From the NCBI GenBank assembly GCA_963924555.1, contig OZ004584.1, positions 124,001 to 188,000 of the forward strand: a stretch of 64,000 nt of DNA, read 5' to 3'. The first letter of the stretch is position 1; each line of letters opens with the position of its first letter. This DNA is from Crambe crambe (Eukaryota > Porifera > Demospongiae > Poecilosclerida > Crambeidae). A program made the position numbers and the translations under genes. Positions 12,426 to 23,733 of this stretch are shown here, piece by piece. The notes beneath the pieces were generated by a model, which saw only the letters and a program-made list of their open reading frames with translations, made no database searches and was not told where the DNA came from.

Positions 12426-12437
12426 TGCGCATGCGCG
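12426..12437. promoter_or_regulatory. NRF1-like palindrome upstream of RNASEK
   Basis: TGCGCATGCGCG lies 60 bp upstream of the RNASEK ATG (12366, minus strand), in the 122-bp gap between RNASEK and the end of the neighbouring ROCO gene. Its function is inferred. Confidence 0.5.
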
Positions 12438-12488
12438 CTACAAAAATTATGTATTACGTAATTATAATACAAACAAGAAAACAGAGTT

Positions 12489-15400
12489 TCAGTTTGTCTT
12501 CTTTTTGTCAGTCTTCTTGACATGCTACATATTATGAAGATTATACCATGGCCCATGGGCACAATAGTAAAACATTACCTCTTTGACTTTCTTGGCTACT
12601 CCTCCATGATCCTCACTTTCCAGGGCAGCGATCAAACCACCCCAGGTCCGACTGTCCCTTCCATTTGCTGTTGCCTTCATTACATTATCATCTCCTCTCA
12701 ACCACGCATGCATTATATCATATTTTTCCATGTCCTTTAGTTTATGATAGTGTAGTCCCAGGGATCCACCAACCCCCCGCAACTCCTTCTTATCCAGTTT
12801 CTCCAGGAGGGAGCGGACTTCTTGGAAATTACTTGTATCAAGGGATTGTGCTGGAGTGTCCAGGGAGGAGGAGAAAGGTCACAGTGAGTGGGGTAATCAA
12901 AATTCAATATCCAAAACAGATTTAAAGAGATCAAAGGGAACTATAACTTTTCTAGCCTCGTACCCAGGCCCATTTTTTCAAGAAAAAAGCGGGCCTGGGT
13001 ACAAGGCTATAACGTTTCTTACCTAATTTGGAGCTGGCTTCATCATCAAGTTGTAACTACATCAATAAGAATAATGGATGATACCTTATGTCAATGCTTA
13101 TAACTAAGGGACCCCTTACCTTAGCTAATTCATCACGTATATTAGTCTTTGTCTTGCATTTTTTACATGCGACAGAATCACTTATTTCTTTTTGTCCATA
13201 TCCATAGCTCACGTAAGGAAGACTAGGCTGACTAGGCTTTGAGCATTTACGACACTTCACCTCAAGGGGCCCCCCATAGTACTTCAGTCCTTCAAGATTA
13301 CTGTCTTTACATATTGCAGAAAGAGATTTGTGGATATCTTTGATATGCTCAAGCTTATCATCATAAGGAGACCTGTGCAAAAAAATAAGTGACATTATTA
13401 CTGCAAGTTGATACAATTGGTTGTGGCTATTCTCTGCACAGAACTTACAAAACAGCGACAAAGAGTTTGTGGGAATTCCTCTCGTATTCCACTTTCCAGT
13501 GACAATCTTTGACATTATGGAGGAGACACACAGTACTGGTGAAGACATCAGTTTCTTGTGGGTCTGGTGAGGAATCAGTTTCAGCAGTATCAAGGAGCAA
13601 GCAGACCAACCGGTGGTAGATCTCGGCAGGAAGAAAACCACAAAAGTCAAAGTGCATGGAGAACCAGGGAAGATCAGAATGAAGATCTTCTTTTGTTAGT
13701 TCTGGAAGCTTGCAAGGGATGAAATATTTTACCTCTGAAGTCTCCTCAGCATGTGCCACCTCAAGATCAGGAGAATTAGACTCAGAATCTGCAGTTTTTT
13801 CAGCGAGAATCGAACTTCTTATGGGGAAGATGAGACAGTAAGCTCGAAGTATGAGACAGAGGTGACGTATTTCAATGCTAGTGACACCATTGTCATTCTG
13901 ATTGGTGAATTTCTTCCAGCAAACTTTAAGGAGGTTAAGATCAGCCACACCTTTCGTATCAAAGGTATCAATCTGAGTATTTGGAAGAATCTTTATATTT
14001 TCACTGCTTAGCTCCATTATGACTTTCATGACATCGAATATCCATGGTCGATGGAGAATCACAAGATCTTCGAGTTCCTTACGGTCATTGTCAGCTAAAA
14101 AGAGACGTGGCAAGTTTTCTGGAAAAAAAAGGAGAATTTTTATGAATTAAACCAGCTAGCTATTACTGGTGCTACTCACTTAGCCAGAGAATCTTGCCAG
14201 TATCATGGAAGAATTGGAATGCTACATCTTGCTCTTTCTCCTTGCCAAGACCACACTGCTTGGCTATTTCTCTCATCCTGCTCACATCCACAACAGGTGT
14301 GGATTTGCTGGAGATACGAAGATACTCAATGCAATCCTCCAAATAGAGGTAAATGACAGGGTGGTCCTCTTTCAGGAAAGGGAGGTCTTTAGTAGTTTCC
14401 TTGAGCTCATCTTGTAGATCCTTTGTCCCACTCTCAGCAAGGTACTTGTCGCCACGGGATTCTTTATCAATGGAATTCTCCACAAAAAACAGCTGCCTGT
14501 GAATATGATTACGATATCTTGATTTTTGATCCTTATCAAAAAATTTTTTAATCTTGTCGAGTTCAGAAGCACAGTCCCCTTTATGTGTGCCAACCAGAAG
14601 GACCCTTCTCAGATTTTGTTCCTCCTTAGAACTTTCTGTTGGGCATATTATGTGAGCGTGGATCGAGTGTAGCCAGTAGCGGAGCTCTTCAAACGGATTA
14701 AAAGCAGGATCATCAACTTTTTTTTCAATTTTTTCAATGTATTTCACCATATCTGGGGCTTTGAAGACTGCAAGGTACAGTGCTCGTCTTGAGATGAAGC
14801 AATGGTGCATTGGTCGATATTCCTTCTGCCCTGCAAAATCCAGAGTGTTTAGCACCAGAGAAGGACCCTTGTACTTCACATCAGCTCTCTTTTTCAATAA
14901 CTGATTGAGCCTTGAATAGTGTTTGCGACCCAGTGTTAGTGTTTCGGTACGTGATGGAGGAGGTGCTGGGGCGGTTGGAGTGGATGGAGATATCACAGGA
15001 GAGCTGGTTGGTGTTCCACTTGCTGCTGATTTTCCTGGTGGAGGTTTGCTGGCAAGTGGAAGTTTTTTTGTTGGTTTTTCTTTCTTCTCACTCTTTGCTG
15101 TTTCATTGGTGCTCGGAGGAGGAGGAGGAGGAGGTTGGGGTTGTGGTTTTTGCAGAGGTTTGCTCCTGCTGCTGAGACTAGAAACTGGATGAGTGATGGG
15201 AATTGGTGAAGGACCAAAAGATACGGTTTTCCTGGTTGGAAAATGTTCATAAAGTGGTCCATATGACTCTAATGAAGGGAAAGGACCACGTTGATAACTA
15301 TGGACAGGTGCAGCATCTAGTTGCTCAGACTCTAATCTTAATAACTCTTCAATTTCTGATATTATCTTTCGGATGATCTGTTTCAGATGCTCACAAGGAA

Positions 15401-17755
15401 CCACTTTCAACCTCTCCTCTTCCTTTCTCTTTGCATCAGGTATTTTTGGCCGCAGCAAATTTGCAACCTCTTCAGAGAAGAGGTTGCCACTCTCAGGAGC
15501 ATCTTTCTCCTGCCATTCCTCTATACTTAACTGTCTCAGATCGACTACAGTGTCCACTATCTTGTTATCAATCCCTCGTGTGGGATCCAGATCTTTCTGG
15601 AATTGTTTTCCGACCAGCTGGTGGTATAGACTTGTTTTGCCTGTTCTCTCCTGCCCAAGAATCAGCAATTTACAGCGAGGGATCTTGCGTCTGCCTTCCC
15701 GCAAGGTTTCTATGTAAATCTTCTTAGCTTGGGGACCTCTCTTCTCTATCTCCACAGGAATAATGAAAACTAAAGGGACCATGGAAAATCAGTGACAACT
15801 TATCAAACATTGTGGCTATTTAAACCACCTTCTTTTGGTGATAAATCATTAGGGATTTGTTGCTTCTTGAAAAAAAAAATAGAAACAGCCATCATAATTA
15901 TCTTGAGAATTTAAAAATATATCGTTAACTTACATTATTTTTCATCTGGTCCAATTTAGCACCACCATCAGAGCCCCTTATAACACTGGCAACAGAATTG
16001 CTTAACTTCTCAACTGCTATGTGCAAAGCTGTGTTATCCTGAAATAATTGGGGAGAGAAAATAGCTGACCTTCCCCAAAGGGTGTTAGAGAGGCACAACA
16101 CCACTCTGATGGGACCCATTTGTGGTTAAAACAATGTATTTTTATAGCCACAAAAATATCAAAATCCTTTAATGTGGTATTCAAGCACCACTCTGATCAG
16201 TTTCACTGGGGAGAACCCTGTGCAGATATAGTTACACTCCATTAAATATTGTAGCTAGCATTGAATCTGAATTTACATTAGCTCCAACTGTGCACATACA
16301 TACATTGGCATCTTGAGCATCCATGGGACACCCTCCTTTGATGAGGAGTCTGGCCACTGCATCTGTGTCATGGATGGCTGCCAAGTGGAGTCCAGTGTTC
16401 TTCATTCTAGTAGTACAGGCATACACGTCTACCAATGGCTTCAACTCCTGGTCCTCCAGCAGGTATTGGACCACCTCTTCCTTGCTGTACTCGCATGCCA
16501 CCAGCAATGGAGTGTAACCATTCTAATCACATGATTATCAGGTGAGACTACATGTACATAATTGCTACATGCATGCAGTTTACCTCCGACTCTTGGTTCA
16601 AACATTCTCTGGTTTTTAGCTCAGGGATGGTTGCTAGGAGCCACTTTAGTATGTCCACATGTCCCCTGGCACAAGAATGGTGGAGGACGTTCCAACCTTT
16701 CTAAGTAATGAAAAAGTATACCAGAATCAGTCAAGAACACATTAGCTATCCTGCTAAAATGAACCTTGTCTCTAGCCAAGAACAGCTCGCATCTCTGATC
16801 GTCACCAGAAAATATCATTGATGCTTCGTGGAGGTCTTGCAGCACGTGTAGCTGTCCCTCCTTCCCAGCTATGTGCACAGCATTCTGCCCCTTCTGTCAG
16901 TCCACATGCACCAAATCACACACCATGACGTACATGCAGAGTGGAACGTATATTTTTGTACCAATCCACTCTTTCTAATAACTTGCTTAGCAATAGTACA
17001 CACCTTATTAGAATCTGCACACTTTAATTTGCTGCATCCCATCAAGCTTTTGACTATTTCTTGATGGCCATTCTTGGCGGCATACATCAGAGGTGTCCAA
17101 CCCTAAATATTTAGTGCGTCCAGAGAATCGTATTGATAGACCCTCAACCAATATTATACCTCAGGGCGTTTCTTGCCATTTATGATGTGATCAAGGTCGT
17201 ACTGCTTGCTCTCTCGAGTAGCCAACACTTTCTGGTTCTGAGCCTTTTCCAGGATCATGTCTACCAAGTCAGCCTGTCCTCTGTTAGAGGCAATGTGCAG
17301 AGGTCCAAGGTGATTCTGCTACAAGTCAACAACATTAATAGAAGTTCCAGAATATAGAGACACTTGATACCATGTTATACCTTACTCCTGAATGCCACTG
17401 AAGCCCCCAACTCCACCAGCTTCTTTGCAATGTCTATCTTTCCCTCCTCCAAGGCCATCATGAGGGATGTGTATGCCAGGTACTTCTTAGGAACCTAAAT
17501 AGTTATCTCGATCAAACTAGCCGGCATAACACAGCAAGATCAGCTGTAACTACGAGCTACCTTAAGCTTGTTGCTGTCTACATCACTGCCATGGAAGTCC
17601 AAGGCTTGAGGTCCCACACTTTTCTTTCCCTTAAAGTGCTGCACTAGCGCGTCCCCGGCCATCTCCACCGCCTCCAAGTGCCCATTCAAGACGGCCTGGA
17701 ACAACACAGTCCGAAGATCTTTCTTCTTATTGTCTAGATTATCAAGACCCGACAT
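12489..17755 (-). CDS. ROCO protein A: ankyrin repeats - Roc GTPase - COR - Cys-rich - Death domain
   Basis: A large multi-exon gene read right to left. Exon 1 (17561-17755) starts MSGLDNLDNKKKDLRTVLFQ. Ankyrin units follow down to about 15930, with recognisable cores GWTPLMYAAKNGHQEIVKSL, GWNVLHHSCARGHVDILKWL and TGLHLAAIHDTDAVARLLI. The Roc exon (about 14172-15781) has P-loop GQERTGKTSL, switch II DFAGQKEYRPMHHCF and GTHKGD in the usual G4 position. Between P-loop and switch II is an inserted Pro/Ser-rich stretch. COR follows (about 13446-14113, PRLFLADNDRKELEDLVILH), then a segment with two CxxC pairs (CRKC, CKKC; about 13130-13375). The Death domain (about 12590-12830) has HAWLRGDDNV and TWGGLIAALE. 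The last exon (12489-12524) reads HVKKTDKKKTN. Roc-COR proteins are usually regulatory GTPases, and the Death domain implies homotypic signalling partners. The ligand is unknown. It shares an 84-bp promoter gap with ROCO B. Confidence 0.85.
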
Positions 17756-17839
17756 TTTTAAGCAATAGTATAGCTACGCCCACCGCACTTTTGTAATCAT
17801 TGCGCGCGAATAGTGCGCATACGCTCGATTGAGGGGAAA
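17756..17839. promoter_or_regulatory. 84-bp bidirectional promoter region between ROCO A and ROCO B
   Basis: The two ATGs (17755 minus, 17840 plus) are only 84 bp apart. The gap contains TTGCGCGCGAATAG and TGCGCATACGC, both GC-rich and similar to half sites of the NRF1-like palindromes elsewhere in the window. I see no TATA box. Shared control is inferred from spacing. Confidence 0.6.
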
Positions 17840-20800
17840 ATGTCTCAAAAGAAGAAAGACTTAGAGGGAGAGCTTCGGACAGCATTAGTGCAGGCTGTCC
17901 TGCATGGCCACTCGGAGGCGGCAGGAAAGGCGGGGAGTGCGCTAGCTCGGCACTTCAAGGCCAAGAAGAAATTCGGACCGCAAGCTCTGGATTTTCTTGT
18001 GCCAGACGAGTCCAAGGTAGCTATAGGGTAGGTGTGGGCATAGACTATAGAGGTTCATGTAGGAACCTATATAGTCTATGGTGTGGGTATTATGAGTCAG
18101 TCCCTATTATGGGTTCACCACTTGATAAAAATCTACTTTTTTTTTTTGGTCTTTTGATCAAATAAAATCATCCAGAAAAGTGCAGGGAAGCAATGATGCC
18201 ACAAGATGTTAAGTAATCTAAGGTTATTATTTTTATTTTGTAGAAATCTTAGCTACATTATCAATTTTTAGGACAAAAATCAAGCCAGCGACTCATAATT
18301 CATACCTATGACTCATAATACCTTCCTGAGTATGTTATGTAAGATCATAACTCCTATCTACAAGATGCAATATTTTTATTACTTTCTCCACACATTAGTT
18401 CTACATAACCTATTTTATATCTGGAGCAATTTTCAGGATTCTAAGATAGTCCATTTCCAAGAAAAGAGCAACAATACTTAGCTGACTCATAATACCCACA
18501 CCTACCCTATATATATATATAAGCTGAATATTTGACTGAATTGATGTTGCTTTTCAGGTGCCTGATGAGTTTAAGACTCACTCTCCTCTGATGATGGCTC
18601 TGGAGAAGAAGCAGTCTGACATTGCACAGAAGCTTGTAGAGTTAGGTGCCTCAGTAGCATTCAAAAACAAGGTAGGAAATCAGCTGCATAACTCAGATTT
18701 GAAAAAGTATGTTTTTAAAAAAATATTGGCAGGATGGTTTGACTGCTCTACACATCGCCTGCAACCAGGGAATTCCTAACACAACCCAATTCCTTCTTAC
18801 GACTGCCCAAACTCAAAAGCGATTTTGTCCGAAGAAGAAATCGGACAAGAAACCGGACCAGAACAATGATTGTGAGGTGGTAATCAATGCAAAGGAGAGG
18901 CCACAGGTAACTTAGCTATGCCTTCTATGGAACCAATAATTATTGTGCAATATTATTATTGATTTGCTTTAACTTTCTTGTTGTTAATGAACAACATCGT
19001 TGTTGTTTCAGCAGCTATACAATGTGCACAAACACTTTAAGTTTAATGATATCTTGATAGCATGGATAGCAAAACATGGCAACATGCCATCAGCCCCCAC
19101 TTTTAGCTTGGTGTTTCTGCCTCTGCTATAACTCCTTTCCCCAGGGTTGGACTCCACTGATGTATGCAGCAAAGGGAAGTCACCTGGACACCATCAAGGA
19201 GTTGATGAAGTATCCTTCCCTCAAATATGACGTCAAGAACAAGGTAGGAAGTACCAGGAATGCTTTCACACTATCTGTGGTTTACTGCAGTACTGTTTAT
19301 GTTCTGGTAAATCTGATAACATTTATTTCCAGAAACAACAGAATGTTTATCACGTGGTAGTGAGAGAGGGGAGACTAGAATGTCTGAAGTATCTCTGCAC
19401 ACCATCAGACGATTATCCACTACTGACACAGGATATCATCACGACAGCATGCTTGAGTAAAGATAAGGTATTCCAACACTGCTTCATGAAACTGATTTGA
19501 CCCTGACTACAAGCTCCTATTATTGACAGAAAAATTGGAATCTTCTTCATCAAGCATGCACTCGTAAAGAGGTGGAACTCTTAAAATGGCTGCTAGAGAA
19601 CATCCCTGGGCTAAAAGCAGAAGACAATTTGAACCAAAAGTCAGAGGTGAGTTCACCACAAGAATGGAATAAAAGAGGTTTTAACATTTATATAGCCATG
19701 AATATATGGTTACAACTGCATGCCCAGATTGGTTCTACTCCTCTTCTGGTGGCTTGTGAGTATGAACACCTGGACATTGTGAAGCATTTGACTACTGATG
19801 AATTCCTGAAAGTTGATGTGAACGCTTGTTCCCATAGTGATGGAGAAGGAGAAGGTATTAGTTGTCTTCACCTAGCAGCTATTCATAATTCCCAAGAGAT
19901 GACCGAGGTTTTGATCGAGGCTGGTTGTAAGCTGGACTGCAGAGATGCGGAGGTGAGAGAGCCAAGCAAGTTATTTGTGTGATGATTATGACTGCTATAA
20001 TAACTATTATAGGGAAACACAATTCTTCATGTTGCCAATATGAGGGCAAATCTCAAAGTGGCTCGTTTTATCATTGAAAAATGTAAAGAAGTAGAAGTGA
20101 ACTTGGAAATTATGAAAAACAAAGTATGTGCAGTGTACAAAACTCAGAATACCAAACAAAATTTAACTTCTGTATTTGTTACATAGGATGGAAAGCTTCC
20201 CAGTGAAGTGGAGGAAGGTGAGGGTTATTCAATTCAAATGGATTGTCATGATCTAAAATAATGTTCAATATCATAGAAATTGTCGTTCCTCTTGAAATTC
20301 TGAAGCTTGGCCAAGAAGCTGTTGAAATTTACATGAAAGCATTGGAAGAGGGCAGAGAAAAGATTCCTTACTGCGGTTTGCTGATTTTGGGGGAGGAACA
20401 AGTGGGGAAAACAAGTCTATATCGCCAGCTGGTCGGCAAGGAGTTTAAAAAGGATCTTGACAGCACTCGTGGTATTGACAATAACACAGTGGACACTGTG
20501 GACCAGCGACACGTTGATACCGGAAAATGGAAGGAAGAAGATGAACCTGCAAGTGGTGAGCAGTTCACAACTGCATTGGCTGGGGAAGTGGCAAGTAGAC
20601 TCCCTGATGATGCACCCAAGGACGAAAAAGGCAAGGAGATGGTGACAAACGAGGATCTCATGAAAAGAATTGATGAAATCACTCAAGAGATAACTAAAAT
20701 GAAAGAAAAGTCGAAAACCCAGTCAGAACAGCATCGAGTGAAGTCTACTACGCCAGCTTTTCCACGAGAATCTCACCCCTCCAAACCTGTCCCCAAGTCT

Positions 20801-23442
20801 CTACCACCTCAATCTCCAAAGCAAACCCCACCAGAGAGTTCTCCCCCATCTAAGAAACCCAAGATCGATGAAGATAAAGAAAGGCCTCAACCTCTGAATA
20901 AACCGGAAGACCGAAACAGGCAAATAAAGATTGCGATGCCTAAACCGATCGAAGAGCCTCCTCCTCCATCACTAGATGAAAGTGATTCCATGGCAATACC
21001 TGAGACGGCAGAAGACCCCTCTCCCTCTGATGCTAACCCAGAGGAAAATCCTCGCAAACAGGAAGCAGGGCTGCTGAATCCCAAGCAGGCTACTGTCTTC
21101 AAAGATCGTATCAAGAACAGAGGGAAATTCAAGAAGAAGGAGCCATCACTGGTATTGAATGCTCTGGATTTTGCTGGGCAGGAGGAATATCGACCGATGC
21201 ATCACTGCTTCATCTCAAGACGAGCCCTCTATGTTGTTGTCTTCAAGATCCCAGATGTACTGGATTTCATTAATGGAAAAAGTAAAAGCAACCCTCTGGA
21301 AGAAGTCCGCTACTGGATCTATTCCATACATGCTCACATCTACCCTCCCGATGAAGACCTGAAGGATGTGGATGAAAAAATCAACAGGGTATTCCTCGTC
21401 GGAACACACCGAGGCGATCCACCACGTCCTCAAAATGAGCTTGAGAAAATAGATGATTTGATTTACACTACATTGATTGAGAAGAAGAAAGAAGGTGTGA
21501 ATCCCTGCATCAATCACATTCATCCCTTTGGGAAAAAGAGTCTTACTAAATATTTTTTAGCCGTGGAGAATTCAATTGATTGTATAAAAGATGAGAACTA
21601 TCTTACCAATAGTGGAACAGAATTCTTGCAAGATCAAATAAAAGAGAAGTCTAAAATGATGCCAACTTTAAATGATGATCATCCGATTAAGTGGCTAAAG
21701 TTTGAAGAGCGTCTTAAGAAATGTCGGGAGTCCAGGAAACCTGCTCCAGTGATGAAGATGGAAGAAGCTCGAGAACTCGCTGCTAAGTCTCGTATCATTG
21801 CAGAAGATGAGCAAGACTTGGCACTGCGATTCTTTCATGATACAGGAAAGATCATTTGCCTCAGTAAGATAGTCCTATTTTTACATATTTTTTAAAATAT
21901 TTTTTTAAAAATGAAATGTAGGATACTTGCCACGCCTGTTTTTGAGCCCTAAAGAACTGGAGGAACTGGTTCATCTGGTGGTGCTTCATCCTCACTGGCT
22001 CATCTCTGTGATGAAGGTCATCATGGAACTCAACATTAAAGAGTTCAGTGGAACACTAAAGCAGTCGCAGATACAAATTCTGAAGGAGGAGGGAATAGCA
22101 GATCTTGAAGTCCTTGAAGAATGCTGGAAACAGTTTATGTCTGTTCCTGGATCACCTCCTGATATTGAAATACGCCACCTTTGCCTGATCTTGCAAGCTT
22201 ACTGCCTCATTTACCCAGTTCCTCAATCACCTGCTTCCACTTCCACTTCTGAAGAACCTCAGGAGGAGAAGGTTCAAAAGTACATCATTCCTTGCAAGCT
22301 CCCTAAAAACTTTTCGGAATATCGGGTCCCAAAAATTACCAATTGGACCACTTTTTTCTTTGAATTTGAATATTTTCTTCCTGATGAGATCTATCACCGG
22401 ATTCTCTGCCTTGCCTCATCTGAAGCTAAGCCTCCTCGAAAGAAGTGTAACATTTACTCCAATAAGAGATGTTTATATTATGGCTTGTTCGAAACTAACT
22501 GGATCTTCGAAATTGAGAGAGAGAAACAGAGACTGAAATTCATGGTCATGTGAGTCCAATGAAGAAGTTACATTAGCTAACTATTTAATTTTCAGGTTAT
22601 TATGCCTTTTATTGCAGTATGAAGAAAGGGAAGAAATTTACCGAGTATGTCTTGTTCATCCACAACTACCTTTACAAGATTTGTAAGAACAGTGGCGAAG
22701 GAGGGGGCAAGGAGAGTGGTCTAAGAGGACTCACCTTTCATGGAGGGCCTGAGGTGACTTGCTGTGGAGAGACCACTGTGCTCGAATGTGTTTACTATGA
22801 CAGCAATGAAGAAGGCTGTGAGAAAGAGGTTAACTCCAACCCAGCTTGTGATGACTGTGGGATGGAGTATGAAGTGAATGAAATGTTCAAATATAAGGTA
22901 ATGATCTTGAAGTTCTAGCTAGGAGGAGCATTTTCACTTCTTCTGACACTGTGTACAGGCACCACAAGCTCAGCCAAAGGAAAAAGATTCTGCTCCTCCA
23001 ACAAGTAAGTTTCATTTAGCTATATTCATAGAGTGATAGCTACTTTACCTTCTTGGATATTCCAGCACAACTCCTAACAGAGAAACACCACCGCAAAGTC
23101 TGTGATCTCCTGTGGGAGCTAAACCCATATGATTGTAGGGTTGTGGGTGGAGCTCTGGGACTCTACCACTTTACTCTAAAAAAGATAAGTGATGATAAAT
23201 TCCCTGATGATATGGTTGGGGCGTGGTTGAAAGGAGATGATAATGTACTGAGAGCAGCAGCAGATGGAGGAGACAGTCGGACCTGGGGTGGTTTGATTGA
23301 TGCCCTGGAAAAGCAGCATCATGGAGGAGTAGCCAAGAAAGTCAGAGGTAATAAGCTCTTAGTGTTGTGCCATGGGCATACTCTTTATTATCATCATGTA
23401 GCATATCAAGAAGAGAAAGACAAACTGAACCTCAGTGTGTAA
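17840..23442 (+). CDS. ROCO protein B: ankyrin repeats - Roc GTPase - COR - Cys-rich - Death domain
   Basis: Fifteen exons placed from splice signals: 17840-18016, 18558-18671, 18733-18906, 19145-19243, 19333-19467, 19530-19646, 19738-19952, 20013-20123, 20187-20217, 20277-21863, 21922-22549, 22618-22897, 22959-23004, 23066-23347 and 23402-23442; about 1,345 aa. Start MSQKKKDLEGELRTALVQAV was chosen because it matches the starts of A and C. Ankyrin cores include GWTPLMYAAKGSHLDTIKEL and STPLLVACEYEHLDIVKHL. The Roc exon has P-loop GEEQVGKTSL (about 20390-20416), DFAGQEEY (about 21167-21190) and GTHRGD. About 250 residues separate P-loop and switch II, mostly a charged helix plus a Pro-rich stretch (PPQSPKQTPPESSPPSKK). 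COR starts PRLFLSPKELEELVHLV. The Death domain has GGALGLYHFTLKKI and TWGGLIDALEKQHHGGVAKK. Intron 1 carries a MITE-like insertion absent from C. Biological role unknown; a signalling GTPase is inferred. Confidence 0.88.
18022..18511. mobile_element. MITE-like element with ~30-bp terminal inverted repeats in ROCO B intron 1
   Basis: The right end (18482-18511) is the reverse complement of TATAGGGTAGGTGTGGG plus TATTATGAGTCAG. The left end has the same sequence (18022-18038 and about 18081-18100), split by a 42-bp palindromic insert (18039-18080; arms CATAGACTATAG / CTATATAGTCTATG). No coding capacity. The matching intron of ROCO C (23932-23991) lacks the element and retains the flanks, giving an empty site. 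TA or TATA looks like the target duplication. Confidence 0.75.
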
Positions 23443-23493
23443 TCTGATGAACCAACTTTTTAGCAGTCCATTGGCAATATACATTACAGATAT

Positions 23494-23505
23494 TGCGCAT
23501 GCGCA
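23494..23505. promoter_or_regulatory. NRF1-like palindrome downstream of ROCO B and upstream of ROCO C
   Basis: TGCGCATGCGCA lies within a longer block (about 23485-23535) that recurs at about 28835-28885 downstream of ROCO C. It is about 230 bp before the ROCO C ATG, so it probably belongs to the promoter of the following gene. A GCGCATTGCGCATTGCGC cluster follows at about 23655-23673. Confidence 0.5.
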
Positions 23506-23536
23506 CTGGCTAGGTCAGCTCCACCCATTTTTTTGT

Positions 23537-23612
23537 TGAGATCATGTCCATTAAGTCAGCCTGTCCGCTGTTGGACAGAGATTCATCAATGCGAGGTTCC
23601 AGAGCATAGACA
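23537..23612 (-). pseudogene. Relic of an ankyrin exon of a ROCO-A-type gene, inverted
   Basis: GATCATGTC...AAGTCAGCCTGTCC..CTGTT matches the plus-strand sequence at about 17250-17310, which is the minus-strand ankyrin exon of ROCO A, followed by GGTTCCAGA.CATAGACACT as at about 17343-17370. The middle is deleted and no open frame remains. It suggests that a third minus-strand copy once sat between B and C, or that a breakpoint captured part of one. Confidence 0.6.
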
Positions 23613-23698
23613 CTCGGCAGTCTAGAAAGAAGCGCCCCCCCCCCTCCCCCATACTGCGCATTGCGCATTGCGCAGTAAGTGATGGCTCACATGCGAAT

Positions 23699-23728
23699 TT
23701 ATTATGTGGGCGTGTGCTCGTAGATAAA
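23699..23728 (+). promoter_or_regulatory. Conserved upstream box of ROCO C, shared with the DD-DD gene
   Basis: ATTATGTGGGCGTGTGCTCG followed by TAGATAAA ends a few bases before the ROCO C ATG (23734). Almost the same string recurs at 28987-29017 upstream of the DD-DD gene. It is probably a core promoter or 5'UTR fragment carried along by duplication. Confidence 0.5.
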
Positions 23729-23733
23729 GTAAA

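Noticed and set aside
14912..15192. Gly/Glu-rich plus-strand frames
   Set aside because: Shadow of the Pro-rich Roc insert of ROCO A on the opposite strand.
17840..23442. ROCO B as a DAPK1 orthologue
   Set aside because: There is no kinase domain upstream: the ATG is 84 bp from the divergent gene, so only the Ank-Roc-COR-DD part is shared.
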